The position numbers and the translations under genes are program-made. Positions 41,617 to 49,454 of a stretch of DNA of 55,836 nucleotides are shown here, piece by piece. The notes under the pieces were generated by a model, which had not been told where the DNA came from, searched no databases, and worked only from the letters and a program-made list of their open reading frames with translations. The DNA is from Acidimicrobiaceae bacterium (GTDB taxonomy: Bacteria > Actinomycetota > Acidimicrobiia > Acidimicrobiales > Aldehydirespiratoraceae): the NCBI GenBank assembly GCA_009844405.1, contig VYBO01000111.1, forward strand, positions 1-55,836. Reading direction: 5' to 3'. Within the stretch, counting starts at the first letter, position 1. Each line of letters opens with the position of its first letter.

Positions 41617-43068
41617 GGTGTCGCGGCGGCGCCTCTGGCGGTCCAGGAAGCGGTAGACGTCGAGCAGGTCGATGCCGGGGAACGGCACGAAGGAGCGCTG
41701 CGACGGCGGCAGTGCCGACAGCACATGGCTGCGCTCGGCCGCCGACGGCCAGGCCACGCTCTCCCAGTCGCGCACGAGCCGGGGGTCGGGCTCCACGTCC
41801 CTGGAGCGGGCGTGCTCGCGCCGCAGCGTCTCGGAGCCGCGGAAGTGCTGGGCGTGCGCGACCGTCGTGCCCAGCGTGATCGCATAGGGGTAGCGATCGT
41901 GCTCGGTCTCTATGTAGGTGATGCAGAAGTATTCGCCCACATCGAGCACCGTGTACTGCTCGTGCAACAGGAAGTGCCCCTCGGCTCCCCAGGCTTGGCG
42001 GGCTCCCCACTGGCGGGGAACCCGCTCTCCCTCCAGTCCCCCGTCGGAGGTCACCGGGAACGGAAGCCCGTCGTTCTCGTACGCCTTGGTGATCACGCCC
42101 TCGGCGTCGGTTCGCAGGAAGTGGACGGGAATGCCCAGGTGGACAGTGGCCAGGTTCGTGAAGCGGTGGGCAGCCATCTCGTAGGAGATGTAGAACGTCT
42201 CCTTGAGGTCCTCGACGCTGATGTCGCCCTGGCGTTTCGCCTCGCTCAGCAACTCCACCGCGGGCGCCTCCGGGGCGAGGACGGCGGCCGAGAAGTAGTT
42301 GGACTCGATGCGCTGCCGGAGGTAGTCACCGAAGTCTGACGTGTCGGAGTGCTCCAGCGCGAAGTGTCCGAGCGTCTGCAGCACTACAGAACGGGCCTGC
42401 CGCACCTTCAGGTGGTCCTGGTCGCCGATGAAGATCACCCGGTCGCGAGTGTCGGTGATAGAGCGGGCCGTGCGGGGCAGGCCTGCGACGCGCTCTATGC
42501 GGAAGCCGTACCTGCTCACCAGCTCGGTCATCACCCGCTCGCTGATCGGGCCGGAACCGGGGTATCCGGCGCGGGCCAGCCCGGTGGCCGCGATCTGCTC
42601 GATGTCGGTGAAGTAGTTGTTCCGGCCGCGCATCTCAGCGCGCAGCTCCGAGTTGGCCCTCCGGGCGCTCTCGGTGGTGTCGACCGGGGCGGCCCGTTCG
42701 CAGACGGCGCGGCTCAGGCCGGCCAGGTGCTCGAGGACGTCGTCGCTGAGCCGTCTGGACGGCTTGAGCGGCGGCAGCCCGAGCTCCGCGTAGGCCGGTT
42801 GTTCCTGGGCCCGCAGCAGTTCCAGCTCGAGTTCGGCCCGGCGGTCCGGGGGGGCGTCCTCGAGAAGGTCGGCGGTGGTGGTGTCGAGCGCCTCGGCGAG
42901 GTCGCTGAGCACGCCGAGGCGGGGTTCCACCCTGCCGTTCTCGAGCCGTGACAGGTAGGCCGGCGGCCGCCCGGTGCGCTCAGCCAGGCCCGCGAGGGTG
43001 AGACCCCGGGCGCGGCGGACGTGGCGCAGGCGCCGGCCGAGCACGAGGAGGTCGCGTTCGGTGCCCAT
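41614..43068 (-). CDS. ramB: RamB-like XRE/ScfR transcriptional regulator
   Basis: A 484-residue regulator. The N-terminal HTH-XRE (LGRRLRHVRRARGLTLAGLA and YLSRLENGRVEPRLGVLSDL) binds DNA; the middle has the IrrE/ImmA-like region (YGFRIERVAGLP, LQTLGHFALEHSD; the HExxH zinc motif is not intact), and the C-terminus fits the short-chain fatty-acyl regulator (ScfR/DUF2083) domain. This order is that of RamB, which controls glyoxylate and acetate genes including isocitrate lyase in Corynebacterium and Mycobacterium. The gene is divergent from aceA with 158 bases between, supporting the call. ATG 43068 lacks a Shine-Dalgarno site and may be leaderless; ATG 43104 is an alternative. Confidence 0.88.
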   Translation of the reverse strand: MGTERDLLVLGRRLRHVRRARGLTLAGLAERTGRPPAYLSRLENGRVEPRLGVLSDLAEALDTTTADLLEDAPPDRRAELELELLRAQEQPAYAELGLPPLKPSRRLSDDVLEHLAGLSRAVCERAAPVDTTESARRANSELRAEMRGRNNYFTDIEQIAATGLARAGYPGSGPISERVMTELVSRYGFRIERVAGLPRTARSITDTRDRVIFIGDQDHLKVRQARSVVLQTLGHFALEHSDTSDFGDYLRQRIESNYFSAAVLAPEAPAVELLSEAKRQGDISVEDLKETFYISYEMAAHRFTNLATVHLGIPVHFLRTDAEGVITKAYENDGLPFPVTSDGGLEGERVPRQWGARQAWGAEGHFLLHEQYTVLDVGEYFCITYIETEHDRYPYAITLGTTVAHAQHFRGSETLRREHARSRDVEPDPRLVRDWESVAWPSAAERSHVLSALPPSQRSFVPFPGIDLLDVYRFLDRQRRRRDT

Positions 43069-43226
43069 ATGCGAAAGAATTGCAGAACTTGTGCCAGCCA
43101 ACAATTTGGGCGCTTCTCTGCGGTGCAGATTCTGGCTTCTGTGGCCTCACGCAATGAGCATTGGGGGCGGCGATGGCCCTCGGGTCATCGGCCGGCACTG
43201 CACCGCTCCAACCGGGAGGGCGATCG
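43069..43226 (+). promoter_or_regulatory. ramB-aceA divergent control region
   Basis: This 158-base gap is less GC-rich near ramB. AAAGAATTGCAGAACTT (43074-43090) somewhat resembles reported RamB operators rich in AACTTTGCAAA, and TGCAGATTCTGG follows about 45 bases on. GGGAGGG lies 8 bases before aceA as ribosome site. Binding by the RamB-like protein is inferred from the divergent layout. Confidence 0.4.
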
Positions 43227-44531
43227 ATGGTGAAGGTCACGAACGTAAGTCCGAGCTTCGCACAGCAGGTCGAGACTCTGGAGACCGACTGGGAGAACAA
43301 CCCCCGCTGGCACGGCACCCGTCGTGACTACTCCGCGACCGAGGTGGTACGGCTGCGCGGCTCGGTGACGCCCGAGTGCACGGTGGCCCGCGCCGGCGCG
43401 GCCAAGCTATGGCAGCGCCTCAACAGCATGGACTACGTGCACGCCCTGGGCGCCATGACCGGCGGGCAGGCGATCCAGTTCGCCAAGGCGGGGCTGCCCG
43501 CCCTGTACCTGTCGGGCTGGCAGGTGGCCGGCGACGCCAACCTTGCCGGGCAGGTGTATCCCGACCAGTCCCTCTACCCGGCGGACTCCGTGCCGTCGCT
43601 GGTCGCTCGCCTCAACAACGCGCTGAGGCGGGCCGACCAGATCGAGTGGAGTGAGACCGAGGGCAACCCGAGCCGCGACTACATGCTGCCGATCGTGGCC
43701 GACGCCGAGGCGGGCTTCGGCGGCCCGCTCAATGCCTTCGAGTTGATGAAGGCGATGATCGAGTCCGGCGCGGCCGGGGTCCACTTCGAGGATCAGCTCA
43801 GCTCGGCCAAGAAGTGCGGCCACATGGGCGGGAAGGTGCTGGTGCCCACGTCGCAGCATCTCGCCACCCTGCGGGCGGCCAGGCTGGCTGCCGACGTCAT
43901 GGGGGTCGAGACCCTCCTGATCGCCCGCACCGACGCGCTGAGCGCCGGCCTGATCACCAGCGACGTCGACGTCAGGGACCGGGCCGGGCTGACCGGCGAG
44001 CGCACCGCGGAGGGGTTCTTCGTGACGACGCCGGGACTGCAGGCGCCGATCCAGCGCGGCCTCGCCTACGCGCCCTACTGCGACCTGCTCTGGTGCGAGA
44101 CCTCGACTCCCGATCTCGACGAGGCCCGGGAGTTCGCCGAGGCCATCGGCGCGGCGTACCCCAACAAGATGCTGGCCTACAACTGCTCGCCCTCGTTCAA
44201 CTGGCGGGCGCACCTGGACGACGCCCAGATCGCCATGTTCCAGAAGGAGTTGGGCGCCATGGGCTACGCCTTCCAGTTCATCACCCTCGCCGGCTGGCAT
44301 GCGCTCAACGCGTCGGCGTTCGAGCTGGCGCACGCCTACGAGTCCGACGACATGAGGGCCTACGTCGCGCTGCAGCAGGGCGAGCTGGCGATGGAGGCCC
44401 TCGGCTACACCGCCACCCGCCACCAGCGCGAGGTCGGCGCCGGATACTTCGATCAGGTGGCCACGGTGATCTCCGGGGGAACGGCGTCCACTCTCGCCCT
44501 CGAAGGCAGCACCGAGCAGGAGCAGTTCTAG
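43227..44531 (+). CDS. aceA: Isocitrate lyase
   Basis: A 434-residue enzyme splitting isocitrate into glyoxylate and succinate for growth on acetate or fatty acids. The catalytic signature [11 protein letters not shown] with the active-site Cys is intact; [41 protein letters not shown] and NCSPSFNW also match. Its length fits the short ICL1 type of actinobacteria. The start ATG 43227 has GGGAGGG upstream. No malate synthase is in the window. It converges with the cyclopropane synthase gene. Confidence 0.97.
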   Translation: MVKVTNVSPSFAQQVETLETDWENNPRWHGTRRDYSATEVVRLRGSVTPECTVARAGAAKLWQRLNSMDYVHALGAMTGGQAIQFAKAGLPALYLSGWQVAGDANLAGQVYPDQSLYPADSVPSLVARLNNALRRADQIEWSETEGNPSRDYMLPIVADAEAGFGGPLNAFELMKAMIESGAAGVHFEDQLSSAKKCGHMGGKVLVPTSQHLATLRAARLAADVMGVETLLIARTDALSAGLITSDVDVRDRAGLTGERTAEGFFVTTPGLQAPIQRGLAYAPYCDLLWCETSTPDLDEAREFAEAIGAAYPNKMLAYNCSPSFNWRAHLDDAQIAMFQKELGAMGYAFQFITLAGWHALNASAFELAHAYESDDMRAYVALQQGELAMEALGYTATRHQREVGAGYFDQVATVISGGTASTLALEGSTEQEQF

Positions 44532-44580
44532 ATCAGCAGCGGCAGGGACGGTGAGGCCGCAGTCCTAGATCGCGTCCGGG

Positions 44581-45705
44581 TCAGTCCGGCCGGTGGTACA
44601 CCTCGGAGCGGCGACGGCTGCGGGTGAACACGATCTGCCAGAGTTGCAGGGCCCGGGCTCGGAACGATCCGGCCGAACTCAGCAGGTAGTAGTCCCAGGT
44701 GCGGCGGACGCGCTCGTCATAGCCGGTGAGGTCCGTCCAGGCCTCGGTCACCTTGCGGTGCCAGGCCATGAGCGTTCGGTCGTAGTACGGCCCGAAGTTC
44801 TGCACGTCTTCGATAATCCAGTCGTGTTCGCAGGCTGACGTGATCTGGGCCAGCGACGGGACTACGCCGCCCGGGAATATGTACTTGTCGAACCACGGGT
44901 CGGTGTGGTGTTTCGATTCCAGCGACCCGATGGTGTGGTGCAGCATAATGCCGTCGCCGGACAGCAAGCGGCCGCAGCGCCCGAAGAAGGTCTTGAGGTT
45001 GCGCGGGCCGACGTGCTCCATCATCCCTATCGACACGATCCGATCGAAGGAGCCCTCCAGGTCGCGGTAGTCGCATTCCCGGATCTCGACGGGCAGGCCT
45101 GCGCAGGCTTCCCGAGCCCAGCGGGCCTGCTCGCGCGCCGGCGTGGCGCCCGTGACCGTCACGCCGTGCTCGGTGGCCGCGAACCGGGCGAAACCGCCCC
45201 AGCCGCAGCCGATGTCGAGCAGCCTCATGCCCGGCTCCAGCTGCAGCTTGCGGCAGATGAGCTCGAGCTTGTCCTCCTGGGCCTGGTCCAGGTCCTCGGC
45301 GCGCCGCCAGTAGCCGCACGAGTAGATCATGCGCTTGTCGAGCATCCGCTCGTAGAGGTCGTTTCCGATGTCGTAGTGGACGCCCGCGTTCCTGCGGGAC
45401 CGCCGCACGGTCTGGCGGTTCGCAGCGCGGGCCCTGGCGATGTGCATCAGCAGCCCGGGTCCGGGCCGCACCAGCGAGCGCAGGTCGAGGGTCTGCACGT
45501 GGGCGATGAACTCGTCGAGTTGGTTGGCGTCCCACCATCCGTCCTGGTACGACTCACCCAGCCCGAGTTCGCGTGTTGCAAGCACCCTTGCCCAGAAGCG
45601 GTCGTCGTGCACGGCGATGTCGCAAGGCTGATCTCCTCCGACCTCGATCCCGGCGCGGCGGAGGATCTCCAATCCCAGGCCCCTGGCTTTGTCGAGGTCG
45701 GCCAC
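44581..45705 (-). CDS. Cyclopropane-fatty-acyl-phospholipid synthase family methyltransferase
   Basis: A 374-residue SAM-dependent enzyme that modifies unsaturated acyl chains of membrane lipids. The N-terminal domain (ELGLGESYQDGWWDANQLDEF, broken here) and NAGVHYDIGNDLYERMLD are typical of Cfa; the SAM site is LLDIGCGWGGFARFAA; then SIGMMEHVG and GGVVPSLAQI. E. coli Cfa is similar in length (382). The start GTG 45705 is preferred because the longer frame runs into tRNA-Arg. Cyclopropanation or methyl-branching of acyl chains cannot be told apart. Confidence 0.9.
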   Translation of the reverse strand: MADLDKARGLGLEILRRAGIEVGGDQPCDIAVHDDRFWARVLATRELGLGESYQDGWWDANQLDEFIAHVQTLDLRSLVRPGPGLLMHIARARAANRQTVRRSRRNAGVHYDIGNDLYERMLDKRMIYSCGYWRRAEDLDQAQEDKLELICRKLQLEPGMRLLDIGCGWGGFARFAATEHGVTVTGATPAREQARWAREACAGLPVEIRECDYRDLEGSFDRIVSIGMMEHVGPRNLKTFFGRCGRLLSGDGIMLHHTIGSLESKHHTDPWFDKYIFPGGVVPSLAQITSACEHDWIIEDVQNFGPYYDRTLMAWHRKVTEAWTDLTGYDERVRRTWDYYLLSSAGSFRARALQLWQIVFTRSRRRSEVYHRPD

Positions 45706-45753
45706 GGCGCGTCTCGCTTCCTCAGTCCGTCTCGCTGTCTGTACCAGCGCCCG

Positions 45754-45827
45754 CACCCCCGACAGGACTCGAACCCGCAACCTGAGGGGTAGAAACCCTC
45801 CGCTCTTTCCAGTTGAGCTACGGGGGC
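45754..45827 (-). tRNA. tRNA-Arg (UCU)
   Basis: Minus-strand cloverleaf. Anticodon stem GAGGG/CCCTC, loop TTTCTAC giving UCU, T-loop GTTCGAG. The acceptor GCCCCCG pairs with CGGGGGT, with a G1-U72 wobble at the end. It lies 48 bases upstream of the cyclopropane synthase start on the same strand. Confidence 0.94.
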
Positions 45828-45879
45828 ACGCTGAGTCTACCGGGCGGTAGGCTTGTGATTTGCCCGCTTCGGCGGTCGC

Positions 45880-45954
45880 GGTGGCCGTAGCTCAGTAGGT
45901 TAGAGCGCCGGGTTGTGGTCCCGGAGGTCGGGGGTTCGACTCCCCTCGGTCACC
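45880..45954 (+). tRNA. tRNA-His (GUG)
   Basis: Plus-strand cloverleaf with acceptor GTGGCCG/CGGTCAC, anticodon stem CCGGG/CCCGG, loop TTGTGGT (GUG) and T-loop GTTCGAC. The genome encodes the extra 5' G at position -1 (45880), opposite discriminator C73, as expected for tRNA-His. Confidence 0.96.
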
Positions 45955-45981
45955 CGCGCGCTATCGTTGGACGCTCACCGA

Positions 45982-46055
45982 GCGCCTCTAGCTCAATTTG
46001 GCAGAGCAACGGACTCTTAATCCGCAGGTTCTGGGTTCGAGTCCCAGGGGGCGTA
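45982..46055 (+). tRNA. tRNA-Lys (CUU)
   Basis: Plus-strand cloverleaf; D-arm GCTC/GAGC, anticodon loop CTCTTAA (CUU), T-arm CTGGG/CCCAG with GTTCGAG. The acceptor GCGCCTC pairs with GGGGCGT, including a G1-U72 wobble; the anticodon stem has an A-C mismatch at 27-43. It follows tRNA-His by 27 bases. Confidence 0.95.
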
Positions 46056-46174
46056 CACGCTGGATGCTGGGATCATCAAGGGGGTCGGCTAAACTGGCGG
46101 GACCCTCTGGGATCCCGGCCCCAACGGCGTGGGGTCCGGCAGGACGTCGCGCTGATGTGAAGGGTGACGCCGAC

Positions 46175-47008
46175 ATGGACCGCTACGCGATATTCGTTGA
46201 CGCCGAGTACCTCTACACAGAGGGCGGCTTGCTGTGCTGCAACAGCCCGGAGCGCCAGGAGATCCTCCTCTACGGCCTCGGCGCCAACGACTTCCTCGTC
46301 GGCCTCGCCACCGACGTGTGCGACCTCCAGCCTCTCCGCACCTACTGGTACGACACCTCCGGCGACGGCGTGCCCACCCCCGCCCAGCAACTGGTGGCGA
46401 CGCTGCCCAACATGAAGCTGCGACTCCAGACCGGCACCGGCCGGGATCCGCAGTCCTCTATGGGCGCAGCCATCAGGCGCGACCTCTCCACCCTCGCCCG
46501 CGAGCGGGCCATCTGCGATGCCTTCCTGCTGACGGCCGACGAGGATCTGCTCGACTGCGTCAGCGAGGTCCAAGATCTGGGACTGCGCGTGATCCTGATC
46601 ACCATCGCATCCCGTGACGAGCGCAGGGATCCGCCTGGCGGCCTGGTCACCGAGTCGGACGAGGTCATCAAGTTGACCAAGGACGACTTGTCCCGGTTCA
46701 TCAGGCGCCGGCGCACTCCTGATGACGCCGCCTCCGACACCTACGACCCGGTCGACTCGGTCGCCGCAGCCGCGACCGAGTTCGCCGAGAGTTGGCTCTA
46801 TCGGGCCAGCGACGACGAGTTCGACGCCCTGCTGGACCAGCGCCCGCGCATACCCGAGTCCCTGGACGGCGACCTGCTCTACGCGGTGGAGAACGTGATC
46901 GGGGGAAGCCTGCGAGGCCAGGACCGCCTGCGGAGGGCTGTGCGCCAAGCCTTCTGGAACCGGATCGACCAGGAAGTCCAGGACTGGCCGCCGGACCCGG
47001 GGCGTTGA
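46175..47008 (+). CDS. NYN-domain protein
   Basis: A 277-residue protein. Its N-terminal 190 residues fit a NYN (PIN-like) nuclease: [11 protein letters not shown] with the first Asp, [19 protein letters not shown] in the middle and [20 protein letters not shown] with the later acidic residues. The C-terminal about 80 residues, rich in acidic residues and helix-formers ([20 protein letters not shown]), resemble no named domain and may bind RNA. ATG 46175 has AAGGG about 10 bases upstream; GTG 46157 is an alternative. Its stop shares one base with the CobW start (TGATG), so the pair is coupled. Confidence 0.8.
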   Translation: MDRYAIFVDAEYLYTEGGLLCCNSPERQEILLYGLGANDFLVGLATDVCDLQPLRTYWYDTSGDGVPTPAQQLVATLPNMKLRLQTGTGRDPQSSMGAAIRRDLSTLARERAICDAFLLTADEDLLDCVSEVQDLGLRVILITIASRDERRDPPGGLVTESDEVIKLTKDDLSRFIRRRRTPDDAASDTYDPVDSVAAAATEFAESWLYRASDDEFDALLDQRPRIPESLDGDLLYAVENVIGGSLRGQDRLRRAVRQAFWNRIDQEVQDWPPDPGR

Positions 47009-48009
47009 TGACGGCAGCCGCCGGCAAAGCCTCGAAGCTGCCGGTCACCATCCTTACCGGCTTCCTCGGGTCGGGCAAGACGACGCTGCTCAACCACATC
47101 CTGCGCGAGAACCACGGCAAGCGCATCGCCATCATCGAGAACGAGTTCGGTGAGATCAGCATCGACTCCGACCTCGTCGTCTCCTCCGAGGAGGAGATCT
47201 ACGAGATGAGCAACGGCTGCATCTGCTGTCTCGCGTCCGTCCGCGGCGATCTGCTCGACGTGATCCGCAAGCTGATGAGCCGTCGTGACCGCCTCGACTA
47301 CATCCTCGTCGAGACCAGCGGTCTCGCTGATCCGATGCCGGTCGCCCAGGCCTTCTTCATCGATGACGAGGTCCTCGAGGAGGTGGCTCTGGACGCCATC
47401 GTCACGTTGATCGACTCCAAGCACATCGAGCAGCACCTGGACGACATCCGCTACGACGGCATCAACGGCCAGGCTGTCGACCAGATCGTCAGCGCGGACC
47501 GCATCATTCTGAACAAGGTGGACCTGGTGGATGAGGGCACGATCGAGCGGATCGAGGGCCGCATCAGGAAGTTCAACCAGCGCTCCGAGATCGATCGATC
47601 GAGCTATGCCGAGGTGAACCTGGACGCCATCCTGGGCATCCAGGCGTTCGAGATCTCACAGCGGGCCGCTTCGGACCCCTCCTTCCTCGAGGACCACCAC
47701 GTGCACAGTCATGACCCCGACGTAGAGGCCTGCTCGGTCAGGATCGGCGGGGAATTGGACCGGGGCATGGTCGAGGCGGCCGCCGACGGGATTGCGGCCG
47801 ACTACGGCGACGACCTGCTGCGCTGGAAGGGAGTGCTGGCCATCTCGGGCAACGACCGGCGGGTCGCTCTTCAGGGCGTGCACCGGATCTTCGAGATCCA
47901 CGATCTCGACCGGTGGGATGGGCCCCACCGAGACAGCAGGGCGGTGTTCATCGGCAAGAACCTGGACCGGGAGGACCTGGCTGGGCGTCTGTCGCGCTGC
48001 GCCGTGTAG
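47008..48009 (+). CDS. CobW/COG0523 GTPase metallochaperone
   Basis: A 333-residue G3E-family GTPase. Motifs: Walker [13 protein letters not shown], the metal-binding CxCC in [10 protein letters not shown], switch ETSGLADPM and base-recognition NKVDLVD. A His-containing stretch [10 protein letters not shown] lies before the C-terminal CobW_C domain ([12 protein letters not shown]). Such proteins deliver zinc, cobalt or other metals to client enzymes. Its place before a molybdenum hydroxylase, a metal-dependent amidohydrolase and near a zinc ABC transporter fits a metal-supply role, though the client is unknown. Confidence 0.92.
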   Translation: MTAAAGKASKLPVTILTGFLGSGKTTLLNHILRENHGKRIAIIENEFGEISIDSDLVVSSEEEIYEMSNGCICCLASVRGDLLDVIRKLMSRRDRLDYILVETSGLADPMPVAQAFFIDDEVLEEVALDAIVTLIDSKHIEQHLDDIRYDGINGQAVDQIVSADRIILNKVDLVDEGTIERIEGRIRKFNQRSEIDRSSYAEVNLDAILGIQAFEISQRAASDPSFLEDHHVHSHDPDVEACSVRIGGELDRGMVEAAADGIAADYGDDLLRWKGVLAISGNDRRVALQGVHRIFEIHDLDRWDGPHRDSRAVFIGKNLDREDLAGRLSRCAV

Positions 48010-48040
48010 CTTCGGCCCGGTGTTGGGGCCCAGCGTCGAG

Positions 48041-48928
48041 ATGCAGGGATCGGGGTCGGTGCTGCGCCCTGCGTCGTGGGGGGATGCGGTGCTGCTGCGC
48101 TCGCAGCACCCCGAGGCGTCCCCCATCTGCGGCGGCACCGACTTGATGGTCGACGTCAATTTCGGCCGGGCCCGGCCGGGCGCCCTGCTGGATCTGACGG
48201 CCGTCGCCGGAATCGACTCCTGGGAGCTGATGGATGGCGGGCGGACGGTGCGCATAGGAGCCGGCGTCTGCTTCGCCCGGGTCATCGACGAACTCGCCGG
48301 CCAGTGTCCGGCCCTCGCCCAGGCAGCCCGCACTGTCGGCTCGCCCCAGATCCGCAACCGCGGAACCGTGGCCGGCAACCTCGCCACCGCCTCCCCCGCC
48401 GGCGATTCGCACCCGGTGCTGCTGGCGTGCTGGGGGCGGGTGGAGGCCGAGTCGGTGCGTGGCTTGCGCCTCATCGACATCGACGACTTCTTCGTCGGAC
48501 CCAAGCGCAGCGCGCTGGAGCCCGACGAGCTGATCCGGGCGGTCCGGGTCCCGGCCGCGACCGGCCCGCAGCAGTTCGCCAAGGTCGGGCCGCGCAACGC
48601 CATGGTGATCGCCACGACGTCGTTCGCCCTGAACCTGGATGTGGCCGGCCGGCGGGCGGGAACCGGGATCGGCTCGGCCGGCCCGACGCCCCTGCGGGCC
48701 CGCGGCGCGGAGCAGATGCTCGAGGAGGCTCTGGCTGATCGCTGGGACGGGCCGCGCGGGGTCGGTGAGAGCGTGGCGCAGGAGTTCGGGGCGCTGGTGG
48801 CCGAGGCCGCGTCTCCCATAGACGATGTCCGCGGCAGCGCTGCATACCGCCGGCATGCGCTGGCGGTGCTGGGTCGGCGATGCCTCAGTTGGGCCCTAGC
48901 CGACCTGGAGGCGGCTGGGGCGGCATGA
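48041..48928 (+). CDS. Molybdenum hydroxylase FAD-binding (medium) subunit
   Basis: A 295-residue FAD subunit of the xanthine dehydrogenase / CO dehydrogenase family. The two FAD motifs are CGGTDLMVDVN and TVGSPQIRNRGTVAGNLATA (20 shown); GPRNAMVIATTSFAL is also typical. It passes electrons from the iron-sulfur subunit to an acceptor. ATG 48041 is used; GTG 48059 would start directly at the family's RPAS motif and may be correct. It precedes the iron-sulfur and molybdenum subunits in the common medium-small-large order. Confidence 0.9.
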   Translation: MQGSGSVLRPASWGDAVLLRSQHPEASPICGGTDLMVDVNFGRARPGALLDLTAVAGIDSWELMDGGRTVRIGAGVCFARVIDELAGQCPALAQAARTVGSPQIRNRGTVAGNLATASPAGDSHPVLLACWGRVEAESVRGLRLIDIDDFFVGPKRSALEPDELIRAVRVPAATGPQQFAKVGPRNAMVIATTSFALNLDVAGRRAGTGIGSAGPTPLRARGAEQMLEEALADRWDGPRGVGESVAQEFGALVAEAASPIDDVRGSAAYRRHALAVLGRRCLSWALADLEAAGAA

Positions 48929-48959
48929 GGCTCGGCGGCGCGAGGGTGAGGGTGGCTGC

Positions 48960-49454
48960 ATGAGGGTGAACGTCACCGTGAACGGGGTTGCCCACCGCGT
49001 CGACCATGTCTGGGCGCTGGAGAGCCTGCTCGACTTCCTGCGAGAGCGCGTCGGCCTGCGGGGTACGAAGAATGCCTGCGAGCAGGGCGAGTGCGGGTCG
49101 TGCTCGGTGTATGTCGACGGGGTGCTGGTCTGTTCGTGCCTGGTGGCCGCGGGCCAGGTGGAGGGGTGCTCGGTGGTGACCGTGGAGGGGCTCGGCTCCG
49201 GTGGCGAGGTGCATCCGGTGCAGCAGGCGTTCCTGGACGCCGGAGCCGTGCAGTGCGGGTTCTGCACACCGGGTGTGATCGTTTCGGCCCACTGCTTGCT
49301 GGCCAGGAACCCCGATCCCGACGAACTGACCGTGCGCGAGGAGCTGTCGGGCAACTTGTGTCGCTGCACCGGCTACCAGAAGATCCTCCACGCCGTGAGC
49401 TTGGCCGCGGCGCGTGCCGGGGACGCCACCATGACCGGCGGGTGCGAGCGATGA
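48960..49454 (+). CDS. Molybdenum hydroxylase [2Fe-2S] (small) subunit
   Basis: A 164-residue subunit carrying two 2Fe-2S clusters. The N-terminal plant-type cluster uses KNACEQGECGSCSVYVDG and a Cys in VLVCSCLVA; the C-terminal helical domain uses VQCGFCTPGVIVSAH and GNLCRCTGYQKI. All eight cysteines are present. It overlaps the large-subunit start by 4 bases (ATGA at 49451), typical of these operons. Confidence 0.95.
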   Translation: MRVNVTVNGVAHRVDHVWALESLLDFLRERVGLRGTKNACEQGECGSCSVYVDGVLVCSCLVAAGQVEGCSVVTVEGLGSGGEVHPVQQAFLDAGAVQCGFCTPGVIVSAHCLLARNPDPDELTVREELSGNLCRCTGYQKILHAVSLAAARAGDATMTGGCER

